From the NCBI RefSeq assembly GCF_963662255.1, contig NC_085050.1, forward strand, positions 4,597,194 to 4,661,193: a stretch of DNA of 64,000 nt, written 5' to 3'. The notes below the pieces were generated by a model that saw nothing but the letters and a program-made list of their open reading frames with translations, made no database searches and was not told the origin of the DNA. The translations under genes and the position numbers were made by a program. Source of the stretch: Cinclus cinclus (lineage: Eukaryota; Chordata; Aves; Passeriformes; Cinclidae). Shown piece after piece: positions 49,361 to 61,100 of the stretch; positions within the stretch are counted from its first letter, which is position 1, and the number at the start of each line of letters is the position of its first letter.

Positions 49361-52300
49361 ATTACTAAAATATTTTTGCAATGAACACTTCAGATAGATC
49401 TCTTCAGAGTACGTGCTCATTATGATCTTTTTTCAAATAGAAAGATGCATTTTTCTACCCACAGGTGATGTTACTGTGAATAATTCAGAGATCACCTCTT
49501 CCTCTTGTAGATGTTTGAGTGTATCTCATCTGTGCACTCTAAGATCAAGTCTTAGTCTACATCCCTGTAGGATTTTCTGGGAGACTCTTTATTTGAGATT
49601 GTAAATTCAGTGCACAGAGAGTAAATTTACAAGTATTGCTTTTTTGGGGAAAAGTGTTCTTGTGTTCATAGCAATTACAGTAATTACCCTCACTTTACCC
49701 TCTTTTAGGTTAAATAACCCTCACAGTTCATGACTTTTCCCTCTCTCATCACACTGACAGTGTTTCCACCTTCCCCCTGAAGGGAACCCTTCTCATGCTA
49801 AAGGTTTCCTTTACTGAGCTGAGCATTCTGCCACCCGTGGAAAATTAATGTTTGGGGCAGCTCTGATTGCTCATCTGCCCAGTCTGCTGGTAAAATATTA
49901 CCAGCAAATATTGCTCTCTATATGTGCCTTGAAAACACAAAAAGTACGTGGAAAAAATTCACCCAATGATCCAATGAATTGAATCTTTTGTCCTTTGAGC
50001 AAATATAATTGAATTGGCTGTTATGGTGGTTGTTTTCAATTATTGCCTCAGAATTTATTGGCTTGTCTTCCGGCTGGAGACCTTGAGAGTTAGGCAGGGA
50101 ATTCTATCAGTGACTGCCTTTAAGAAAAGTGTTGTGGTAGATAGTCTTGGTTAAATTTTAATACTTAATATAATTGTAGTGTAAAGGGCATTTTGGCTCA
50201 TTGCCATTGCTGAGCGGCAGCTGTCAGGAAACTCCACAGAACCCAACATGATGGTAGGTAACTGTAGACAAGGTATTGACTATTATAGCTGATAAATAAA
50301 GTCCATTAGGTCTAGAAAGTCGCTTGTCCCATCCCAAGGTGATATCTCAAGGTGTGACTTTCTTACTTGCAATGGCGATAATGCGTTACCACCACACAGT
50401 AAAAATAGAGGAAGGTTATGGCAGGGCAGCTGCAGGGGATTTGTGGGAAGCCTACACCATGTAGAGCTGGAGTTTGCACGAATTTGGCCTCTTATTTTGG
50501 TACATCCATGGGTATCCATTTAAAACTCCTGCTGGATAAATGTTGGTCTTGATGGCTGTGGAACTACAGCAGCTCAGCACAAGGCAGCACCTGAATGCAG
50601 TTTGAGGATGGCAAGAGGGTTTTGTAACTCCAGCTGCACAATCCACTCTCTGTAGTATTTTAGGTATTGAAACCAACTAATTTAAAGGTAGCATGGGCAT
50701 CTTGCAAACCCCAGTCACACACCTGAGCACAGGACAGACAGACTTTTCACAGAAAGCACCTGTTCCATCCTGCTTTTCCTGCTGGTGGCAAGACTGCAGG
50801 AGAAATCCAGCCTGTGCACCCAGAGCAGGCTGTGACCTTCACTGAGAAGAGATGCTGTGAGGGAAGCAGGGTGTGAAATTGGAGCTACCTGCTGTAATTT
50901 TGCAAAATTAAAATGAGATGAGCAGCCAGTGTTCCTAGCCAGCTTCTTGCAGATCAAAGCTGGGCTGCTCTGTTCCAGCAGCTGAAGGCACATGGTACTG
51001 GAACAGACTCACGAGCTGACATTGCTTTCCTGAGAAATGCCATCCCCTTGCAAAGCTGCTGCCCTTGATAAAATGAATCAGAGGGTCACACTCCTCTCCC
51101 TGCTGAAAGTTTATCACACAGGCAGATGCTCAAGCAAAACTTTTGAGGGGATTTGCTTCATATGACATCCATCTCCTGCCAAATGTCCACTTTGATGTGC
51201 CACCTGAGTTGGCTTGTGATGAAGTCAGGACTGCCTTTTCCTATTTTTTTAATTTTCCTTTTTTCTTTTCCTTTTTTTTTTCCTTTCCTTTTTTTCTTTT
51301 CCTTTTTTTTTTCCCTTTTCCTTTTGTCCCCTTTTCTTCCTCCCTTCCTCCCTTTTCCTATTCCTTCCTTCCTCCCTTTTTCCTTTTTTAAGTGCACCAT
51401 ACTGTGCTCATTTGATTATTTCATAAGATTTCTTTTAAACTCATTTTGAATCTCTCTGGAATTCTCCTAGCCTCAGTAGCCTGCTGACACCCAGAGCTGG
51501 TGTGGCATGCAGTGATGTGAAAACAATAAAATCAGTAATGCCCTGTTCTTGTCAGATGGCTGCTATGGATTCTGTCTAAACCACTGCACAAAGTGCTGTA
51601 TCCCCACATCAGTTGTAGAAGGACTAGAAAGGGTAAGTGGAGTTAAACCAAATTTGGAAATATTTTGTCCCTGTGAATTTGATTCCCTGCTGTCTTGCTA
51701 TACAATAAAGTAGGAGGCAGACCCAGGAGGGTTTATGACATTTCCTGAGTCACTCTTGCAGCTGATTTTGGCCCTGTGCACTGTGTGAGGAAAGTGAGGA
51801 TCCTTCAGAAGAGCTCAACAATACAAATCAATCATAAATGATACATTTGTAAATGTGACGGTACAAATCCAAGCGATATTAATTTTTTTGTGTGACTAAT
51901 GGGGTAAATATAAGTGAGTTACCAGGAATCTCCCACTGCCCTGCCAACAGTATGATTAATTCTGTGCTAACAGGCAATTAATGATTTCTGAGTTACCACA
52001 TGAAGATATATTCTTAGAATAGATATTATATAGACATTAAGTTTCACTCTGTTTTACCCAAATGCACACACCATTTTCAGCTATATTTCCATAGCCAAAA
52101 ATGTTACTTCAATATATCACACAAGCATCACCTGTAATTAAAATGAAAATGGTGGCAAAATTGACACGAGGTAGGTTTGTTTTTTTTTTTTTTCTTTTTC
52201 TGAGAAGCAATACATTGTCATTTCTGGTTTGGTTCTGGTGCAAACCCAATCCAAATAAGTGATAAAATAATCTTTAGTAGTCTACACATAATTAGAAATT

Positions 52301-52451
52301 AGTATTTGTGTAGTTATTACTTGATTGCTACAACAGTCCAGGGGTAATCTTTGAAAAATGTGTGTGATCCTACAGCTGATGGGGCTTTCCACAGCACATC
52401 CAACTTAGGAATGTATGTTGGGACAAGGGGGAATGGTTTTTAAATGCCAGA
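49361..52451. other. Non-coding stretch with pyrimidine tract
   Basis: No gene named. It contains a 9-bp-arm inverted repeat (TGCTGGTAA...TTACCAGCA, 49885-49906), a long pyrimidine tract (51235-51389) and a T run near 52178-52199. The ORFs on the minus strand at 50283-51117 have no motif. Confidence 0.6.
51235..51389. repeat. Polypyrimidine tract (TTTCC/CCTT)n
   Basis: About 155 nt almost entirely C and T on the plus strand, with interruptions near 51242, 51251-51252, 51326 and 51360. TTTTTCC-type units give way to CCTTCCTT units towards the 3' side. The Phe/Pro/Ser-rich plus ORFs and Lys/Arg/Gly-rich minus ORF are artefacts. Confidence 0.95.
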
Positions 52452-52682
52452 GAATGGGTTGGATTGGACATAGGGAAGAAATTCTTCACTGTGACGGTGG
52501 GGAGGCCCTGGCACAGGGTGCCCAGAGAAGCTGTGGCTGCTCCTGGATCCCTGGAAGTGTCCAAAGCCAGGCTGGCCAGGGCTTGGAACAACCTGGGACA
52601 GTGGGAGGTGTCCCTGCTCATGGCAGGGGATGGAACCCAGCGATCTTCAAGGCTCCTTCCAACCCAAACCTTCTATGATTCA
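52452..52682 (+). mobile_element. CR1 LINE, 3' end, relatively young
   Basis: A well-preserved plus-strand CR1 3' end: 'ttggacatagggaagaaatt', 'cttcactgtgacggtgggga', 'ggccctggcacagggtgccc', 'agagaagctgtggctgctcc', 'gggcttggaacaacctggga', 'aggtgtccctgctcatggca', 'cgatcttcaaggctccttcc', 'aacccaaaccttctatgatt'. The terminal octamer region (TTCTATGATTC) is intact. It is the least decayed CR1 copy in the window by eye, so it is probably the youngest. It is heavily 5'-truncated. The ORFs on both strands at 52370-52703 are random frames of this element. Confidence 0.95.
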
Positions 52683-54006
52683 CAAAAGAGTAAAGTCATT
52701 TAACTTGGTTCATTCCAGCTATGAGCAATGAAGTTATCCACTCCATGGCTGACAATCAACAAGGGGTTTTGTTGCATTGTGTTTATTTCCTCCTGAGAAA
52801 GCCTGATAATTCCTCATCTTTGCAGGGTTTTTCAATCTTGCTGAAGTCCTGCCTACGATCCCAGGTCCCTGTCTCTCCTTTTACCTGCCCTGCAGAGACT
52901 GATCCAGGAGGTAGCTAGGGAGGAAGCCCAACACACAGAATTTTAGTCACAAAGAGGGCTCTGCTTCAGCAGCAATGGTTACATGAGGAAAGTGCTACTA
53001 AAGACTAAAAAAAAAAAAAAAAAATCTAGTTTCATCCTCACCTGTAGGGACAAACCAGACATCACAGATGAATGCTGCAGCCAGCCAGGTATGAAAAGTA
53101 TATGGTGATAGCAACCCTCGTCACTTATCTTCTGAGCACTGATGCTTTCCAAGCAATTACAACTCACATCCTTCGTCAGCCAGGCATGTGCCCTAACCAC
53201 TAGACAGAGTCATGATTCTTTTTGCTCCTTCCCTGTAGCCTGATGAATCTTTAATTCTTTCATTAAAACTGGAGCAGCTTCAGCAAGACTTGTCACAGCC
53301 TCTCATTTTAGTGACTAAATTTATTTCCATTAATCTGTTGCTAGCAGCTTTTTACTGCTTGTGGCTTGCTTGCTCGAAGAAGTTTTTGCTGACATGACTG
53401 TGTTGGCTGTTCATTTGCTGGCCTGTCCTTGGGTACTGGCATCTGATCTGTTGACCAATTTCATTAAGTTTAAAAGAGGGATAGAAGTTTTGCAGATAAT
53501 CGAGTACTGAAAAGCATTATAAAGATGGACAGGTGAGTAGAGAGGGAAAGATTTATCAGTTTGGCAAAAAGAAGAAGAGCCAGAGCTCAAGTGTCAACCT
53601 TTCCACTTAGCAATGGGATTGTTTCATGCTGCAGCCAGGCTGCTGCTGTGCCTTTGCTTCCTCTTGTGCAAAGATATATGACACTCATTGATGGGAAGAG
53701 TAACCCAGTGAATTGCAAATTCCAACAGTTCGGGCTCTGCTCCTTCTGATGAAAGTAACTCTTTTCCTTCAGAATTGCATGCCCCAGGATGTTAAATGAG
53801 ATTATGTTGTTGGTTCTTGTTTTCTACTTCTGTCTTGTTCTTACAATGTTTTCATAAAGTCATGACAATTTAACTTTTTAAGATTACTGATAACAATGGT
53901 GATTAAGTAAATGTTATTATCGCTATGACCTGTAAAAGGAAAGGAAAAATCCCAGTTGGATTCTCAGCTCTTCGTTTTCCAGTACTTTCCTACTCCTTGG
54001 GGGAAA

Positions 54007-54062
54007 AAACAAAACAAACAAACAAAAAAAACCCAAAAAAAGCAAAAACAAACAAAAAAACC
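54007..54062. repeat. A-rich (AAAC)n-like tract
   Basis: AAAC and AAAAAC units with short C runs, about 55 nt. Confidence 0.88.
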
Positions 54063-55701
54063 CCTAAAAATTATTTAAAAGGGCATGGAGAACTTGGGAA
54101 ATTATGTATTTGTTGTAGGAAGTACTCTAAGTAATATTTGGGGGAAAAAATATTCAAGGTTCACACTTGATACCTGTAGATGAATTAGAGAGAGAAAGGA
54201 AGCATGCACGTAGGAAAGCAAACATTGCTTTGAAAACACCTGTCCAAATACCTGATCTTGGGAGGAAATATTGATAATCTCTGCCCAAAGTTTGGTCAAA
54301 ATTTCCAAAATATCTTGAAATGTACAATGATCTGCTTTTCTCTTCTCTTTTCTGTTTGTATCTCCCCATAGCACCTGGGATTTGACATCTCATTTTCTCC
54401 CATACCAATGACCAACACATTAGAGTCCTCATTTCAATAAATTTAATTTTCATTTACTCCTGCAGATATGCTATATGGTGAAAATGTTACCCAGTTTCAT
54501 TTATCAAGTGCTAGAGCTGTCTTGCTTTTCTGATTCTTAAATTAACCTAAATACATCTGTACCCTGCCCCAAAATAAATTAATGTACACAGTAACTAAAT
54601 TTGGAAAGGGAGGCCAATCAGTCAATTCCAATGTGAGTTTATTTATAACTTGTTGGTTCAGTCACTTGGGAAGGGAGATGAAGGCTGGTCTGGGTCTCCT
54701 CTCTCTGGCTCTCAGTGATGCTGTGCTGTCTGTTAAAGCACTGATTTAACAGCTGAGTACTCAAACTGATCTGCTTAAAGATGTGAAAAACTCAGGTGGT
54801 CACAAAAGCAAACTATGCTGTGGCTTCAAATCAAAATTTGCTCTTAGCAAAAGCAAAAGGGCTGCTTGAGACCCTCAGTAACTGAAACAGTGGGTAAGTT
54901 CCTTCAGCTGGAGAATGCCAGAATTCTCCTTTAGGAGAACAATCCTACAGTTGTTCTTTGTATTCATTGTTTTTTATAAAATATAAGAGCCACACTTATT
55001 CTAACTCTGTCATTTAGTGATGTAACTATCAACCTTGTCTTTAGTTAGGATGTAAAAAACCTACCACGACTTCTACTAGATCCCTACTCCAGTAGGAGTC
55101 CTCCATTTGGAGCTGTGAAAGGAAGTGGCTGCTCTTGACATTTCTCATGATCTTTGTCTCTTATGCTTCCGTAGTAATGGTCTCCACAGTGAGCCATCAG
55201 TCTCCATATCATCTCAACCCAGAAAATTAAACAAAACCAAAATATTTTAAGAGATCAGGAAGTAATCTCAAAGAGTACTTTTTTAACCTAATATATCCTA
55301 GAATTGTCAGCAGCTAAAGGGAAATGTAATTTCTAGATAAAACAGAAGCTTTACTGTTTTTTTCCAATTTGGGACAGTTTCTGACCCCTTCTCATGCTGG
55401 TGTAACTATTCAGTACCATAGGTGCATTCACTGTCTTCCTTAGAGGAATAAATTACACAGTATGAGGAAACTTTCCTGATATTGCAAACTCTGGCAGATA
55501 TCAAATGAAAGAAGGCAACACACTACATTAATGAAAGAACAAGTACCTACATTTTGAGAAGAGTAAAACTGAGTCTACACAATTAAATAGAATATACTGA
55601 TATAAAAAAAGATAGGTGTTTCTTAAACTGCCATTTCTTTGTAATCAAGAAAAAAATTTAATAGGATTATTCTGTTAGCTCAGTGATAGTGGACAGCACA
55701 G

Positions 55702-55745
55702 TCTTTTTTTTCTTTTTCTTTTTTTTTTTATTTTTATTTTTTTTC
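55702..55745. repeat. T-rich tract
   Basis: About 44 nt, nearly all T, with single C and A interruptions. Confidence 0.9.
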
Positions 55746-56010
55746 CACTTTTGGAACACTGCTTCAAGTTTCATTGCATGCCCAATGAATTCTTACTTCT
55801 TCAATATGGTTTTCACTGAATTTTCTGTGGCTTCCATCAGCTGTGAACAACGTCTACCTAGAATGTAACATTGCCTCTTTTTCACCCATTCCAAGAAGGT
55901 TATGTAAGTGCAATTATGAACTTTAAAGAAGGGGTAGGGATGCTTGAATGCCCTGCTGGAAGGGAAAACCATCCATCCATCCATATGGAGAAAACACATA
56001 GAAATAAAAA

Positions 56011-56113
56011 ACCTTGAACAACCTGGTCTAGTGAGAGGTGTCCATTCCCATAATAAGGTGGCTGGAATTAGATGATCTTCAAGGGCCCTTCCAACCCAAA
56101 TTGCTCCATGATT
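56011..56113 (+). mobile_element. CR1 LINE, 3'-end fragment
   Basis: A short plus-strand CR1 terminus: 'accttgaacaacctggtcta', 'gtgagaggtgtccattccca', 'ggctggaattagatgatctt', 'caagggcccttccaaccc', 'ctccatgattttt'. About 100 nt survive. CCAT repeats lie a few nt upstream of the truncation point. Confidence 0.88.
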
Positions 56114-57339
56114 TTTTAAATGATTATTTGGAAAGAAGCAAATGGTTGTCCTTTCCTGAGCAATTTTTTTCAAAGATCCTTGGACCCCAGAGCTGAAAAT
56201 GCCGGAGTTTGGAAATGTACATCTTACATAGTGAGAAAGCAAACATGAAACCACAAAAAACAAAATCAAAGCCAGTTCCATTTGTATGTTGAAGGGAGTC
56301 TAGTTCACTGAGGATATGAAATAGCTAACTAATGCATGATGTATTCAATTTGCTCTATTTTGTAATAGAGGGAAAGCAGAAGTGTTCTGAGCAGGAAGGC
56401 TCCAAGGCTTCTCTGGCAGCACTGAGGGCAGCTGGTGGAGAAATAACACCTCCTGCTGTGCCTTCTGGCTTTTATTTCTTGGGCACTTCACATCAGCTGC
56501 TGCTCCTGCCACTTATTGATAAGACAATCATTATTAGCTTATTTCTTTGGGGAGGAAGACACTTGCACAGGTTCCTTATTCAGAGCCAGAGTGTGGACCA
56601 GCAAGGGGACAACATGACAAGTGGAGGAGGATGCTGAGCCATGGAATGAGAAGGTAATTACAATTTCATAGAGCAAACAGGGGGCAACAGCAAGGGAAGA
56701 AACAAAAGAGAGTTTGTCAGGAAATCCTGGGAAATAAGAAAAAAAGTGTGGTTTTTTTGTTTGTTTTGTTTTGTTTTTTGCCAATACAACCAATTGAATC
56801 ATGTCATAGGGGTCAACCTGTAGGGAATCTAACCCTTAGGGGTAAAGACCATGTCTTCCAGTAAGTGCCTAGATATAAGAAAAGATACGAAACAGATACA
56901 TCAGAGAAAAGTAACACTCAAAAATATTAGAAAAGCCATAGAAATGTAGGTCTAATTTTTATATTAGACTAATAGGCTAAAGTCCCAATTGGGTATATTG
57001 CTAACAACCCTTTAAAAGAACAGAACTAAAAGTCATGTGTTTAGCTAAGGCACAGTGGAAAGGAGTTTTAAAAGATTTTGTGGGCAAAAGTTATTTCTCA
57101 CACCCCAGAGGTTTTCAGTAGCCAAAAATGCTCAACAAATCATAAACTCTCCCGCAAACAACCAAACAAAATTCAAAATCGTTTGTGGTTTCTAGAATAC
57201 AGCTGGAATTTAAAAACCTAACTACTTGAGGGTATTAAAAAAAAAAAAAAAACATAAGGAATAAGAGAGATAGAATTACAACTCTTTCAAGATTAGAGAA
57301 GAGAAGCTTAGTTTTCACAGTTGTCACTAAAGGAATCTG
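56114..57339. other. Non-coding stretch, no gene recognised
   Basis: No gene named. T-rich (TTTTG) tract at 56751-56779 and an A run at 57239-57253. The 162-codon minus ORF at 55793-56281 runs through the neighbouring CR1 fragment and is a chance frame. Confidence 0.6.
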
Positions 57340-58165
57340 TGCAAGACTTGTGTTGCTTGAAATATTCATAAGCAATCCCAAAAAGGAAACAAATAGAGAA
57401 GTGACAAAATTTGCAGATGACAGAAAATTATTCAGGACATCTTAAACTGAAAGACATGCAAGAAATTGCAGCAGGTTTTCCTGATGCTGGGTGATAAAGA
57501 GCTGCAATTGCTGATGGAAGACAGTTCTTGTTAAATGCAGAGGAGTAAACAGGAGAGAAATTCTCACTGTACTTAAAGAGAGGCAACTGTTAAATTAACT
57601 TTTGCCAGTCTGAAAAGGATCAAAGAGTCACTGTTTCTGGTCTCTTCAGAAATCCTGCTCAGTAATAAAGAGCTTTCATGAAGGCAAATAGAGCACTGCT
57701 GTTAAAAATGGCAGAGACTAAAACACAAAAAGCATTAAGGGAAAAAATTTAAGAGAAATACTTTGTGCCTGTTTAGAAATTCTTTACCTGACTTGGAAAA
57801 GGAATAAAAAAAAAATAGATAAGAGCAAAGTCATGGAAAAAAACTTCTCTATAAAGTATTTTGAGTAATTTTGCAAATTTAAGCAAGTATTTGGAGATTT
57901 TTCAGATGATAAAAGTGGAGAGTGAGACAGAGTCCAAGAAAATCATATGCTGCATGAAGAAAGAGAATGAGGAATGGTCAGCAGAAAATTATTTCATTAT
58001 TCACTCTTAAAAACAGAAACTATCCAAGTAAGCTGCTGTAAAACTGATAGAAATAATAATTTTTTTTCACCCAGTATAAGATTAGACAGTGGAATTCAAT
58101 GGGTTTTTCAGAGGGTCAGAAACTAAATTGGTTCAAAATCAGACACATTTTTAGGAGAGAGTTCT
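57340..58165 (+). mobile_element. Ancient CR1-like LINE relic with RT motif
   Basis: A much older, AT-rich CR1-type copy. From about 57385 a frame reads VTKFADDRKLF, the reverse transcriptase catalytic motif (FADD) with its family context. Further on, 'aaaggatcaaagagtcactg', 'aagctttcatgaaggcaaat'-like and 'gcattaaggg' segments follow the order of the downstream RT/thumb region. Near 58085-58160, 'acagtggaattcaatggg' and 'attggttcaaaatcagac' resemble the conserved C-terminal end. Stops are frequent and alignment is patchy, so the limits are approximate. It looks like the old CR1 lineage shared with turtles and crocodiles rather than the younger avian subfamilies. Confidence 0.62.
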
Positions 58166-61100
58166 TGTGGCACCTGCAATAAACCCACCCTGCAGCAGAG
58201 ATTGCAAAGGATGAAGGAAGGTGAGAAGGCTGGAGAGACACAGCCCTCTGAACACTGCTCTGGTGCTCTGGGCAGAGTTTTTAGGTAACACCTTAGGACC
58301 ACAAGCATAATTACAGGTTTCAGCTCCTTCATCACTTGTTGATTTAAACAGCAGTGTCACAGAATTCCTGAAAAGCTGCCCCATATCTTTAAAGGAATTG
58401 CTTCCCATATGGCTATTCATTATTTGTTTGTTTGCTTATTTAATGCATGTGAAAACAGTCTTTGAGTGTCAAAGAGACACAGTAGATGCTTTCCTAATCC
58501 ATTAAAATCCATGCACCAAAATCTGCTTCTCCTGTGGTGTCAATGGCTTGGAACAGAAAGTTAACTAGTTTGGGGTAAGTTATTTTCTTTCTATTTCAAT
58601 AGCTTGATTAGATATGTTGAACTCTAAAAAGTCCCCTGGCAAAAAAATGTATTCTGTTTTCACTGTTTGCTGCTATGTGTTTTATCTATCCCAACATATA
58701 CTTATCTCATGGACCCCTGAAAAGCTTTTAAAATGATAGTGATGAGTACTGCAACTTTCCCTGGCCTGCCTTTTCTGACTGCTTGGATAGACATTAATCC
58801 TGTATTTCAGGAAGTAGTAATTCCTGTATTTTGCAAACAGACTGAAGGTAAATTGACAAATTAAATTCTCCATGTATTTTATAATAGAAAAATGCAATAC
58901 CTAGTGAATCCTTGCAATGCCTTAAATCCCTCATAAGTACTTGTAAACTGTGATTTAATACCCTCTTCACTGCCTTTCACTGGTCTAAATGTGTTCAGCT
59001 CTTGAATCCCTTCCTAGTAAGGGTCCTTCTGTTTGGAGGAAGCTGGGAAATTGTTTAGATAAGCAAAGGAGTGCTCACAGCGTTGTCTCGGTGAACTTTC
59101 TCTTCGTTTTTGGAAATATTCCAGATTCCAATTTAAAGTAAAGGGCACCAGACTGAGCTCAGGGGGGTAGAGAAGGGAATTAAAAAGACTGATTCAGCTG
59201 CAATAACAAATATAAGTTTACCCAGGATTTAGCTTTGGCAAAGTGCTCCAAGTGGTTTCCTTAGGCAGTCTAAGGAGGAATGGTTTATTTGAACAAGTTC
59301 AAATGATGAAATATCTTAACACTGGGGTTATTCATCATATTTACCAGGAACAGAGAAACACTGATTTAGTAGATGTGGCACGTTTTGCATGTAATACACT
59401 ACAATCACACAGTTTTGTGCTTCCTGTACTGCAGTGAATTTTGCACACAGCAAACGTTCCCCATCAGCCCTCCTTTCTGTTCTTCCCTCCATTTCAAACC
59501 CCTGTACTTCCAAGAATAAACGTTCTGTTACTTCTGTAGTGAGTTAAAGAAATCCATTTTTCTTTCCTTTTTACTAATGTGAGCAGGAATGCTACAAAAT
59601 ACTGCATTCATCTTAAACCTGCTTTCTTACTATTTACATTTGCAGCAAATCAACCCTTGGTTTCAGAGTCCCTGATAAAGGCTTGAAGACACACACAGCT
59701 GGCTGTATACTCCATGTTTTCTAACAGCAGAGGTCTTGGCTAACCTCTTTTTCAACTTTGCTCCAAAGGGCCTATTAATTTAGATGATTCAGATCTGTGG
59801 CTTTCCATTCTCCTTGGAAATAGTAGAACTGTTTTCTAAATTGTAGCCAAACTGCTTTTATGGCTACCTATGTTTCTTACCACCAGTGCCAGGAACTGGT
59901 GTTCCAAGAAAGAAATCCCAGATACCACTGAAATGAGTGGATTTGCTTCTTTTCCAAGTAAAGGCAAAGGGAATTTCATTCCAACACAGCACATCAGAAG
60001 TGCTCAGAAGATCAAGTTTTGGCCTCTAATTTGATGTGACCTTCTCTCGCTTCTTTCAGATGTTCCCTAAATTGAATCTCATCTTGTAATTATTGAATGG
60101 CTCAGTCCTTTTATGTTCATTTTTTTCCTCTGTCCCATTTCACAAATGGAATCAATTGTTGCCAAATGATGCAGAGCTGTTTGGAGTAAGAGTCTTGGCA
60201 TTAACAGTCCTGGCAGTCATGTCAGATTTGTTTAGTTTCTCTTCTAATCTCTGCATCCAATCCCAATTTCACAATTCACCAATCTAGAAGGCTTAAAAAC
60301 ACTCAAACAAAAAAACCTCACCTGACACTTAAATGGTTTTATTTCTTCAGTGTAATTATTTTCATTCTGATTTATTCTCTCCTTTTGCCTTTTTTCCCCT
60401 GAATTGTTGAACTGCCTCTGTTGCCTTCACCACCTCTATGTGCCACCCAGCACATGCTGATGTAGCGTGGACACAGTGGCATAACTGACCTCTTTGCTGT
60501 GCCTGAAAATCTCTTCCAGAACAAGAAGGCCATGTTAAATCAGTTGGTCCAAATGAATTTAACTCCACTGATACCTTACTTGAAAAATACCTGGCACTGA
60601 GATTAAAACACTGACATCCACCAGGGTCTGGTGCTTCCCAGTGGAACTATTGTAGGGAAAAACACTGAGGATGAAAGACCCAGCTGGACAAATCACAGCT
60701 GCTGCAGACTTCACTGTACAAGATGGAAAACCTTTGAAATTGGTCCCGCTTGCAGAGAGGCAGCATGTTTCAATTGTGTCAAAAGCACAGTTCAATTATT
60801 GCTTTATTAAACCATCTATTTTGAATAGGCTTGTATCTTATTGGTAAATGTTCTGCATAGTTCCTCTGCAGAAAGCAGGCTACATAAATAAATAAAAAAA
60901 AAAAAAAGAAGGATTTTGGATTAATGCTTTAGAAAATTTGGGGCTAATTCTGAGAGATTTTGAAATGGCCATTTCTCTTTATCTGGATGGATATTCAGCT
61001 CTGGGAATCCGTACAAGATCTCTGTCAATCTAGGATTTAGCAAGATTAACCTCGTTTCAAACCAAGTTTTAAGACTGACAGCTCCTTTTTATCTCTTTAA

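Larger units (their letters stand above)
52683..56010. other. Non-coding stretch, no gene recognised
   Basis: No gene named. It contains an A run (53009-53026), an A-rich (AAAC)n tract (54007-54062), a T-rich tract (55702-55745) and four CCAT units at 55969-55984 just before the next CR1. ORFs are short and without motif. Confidence 0.6.

Noticed and set aside
55793..56281. 162-codon minus-strand ORF
   Set aside because: It crosses the antisense of a CR1 3' end and a CCAT repeat, so it is a composite of unrelated sequences.
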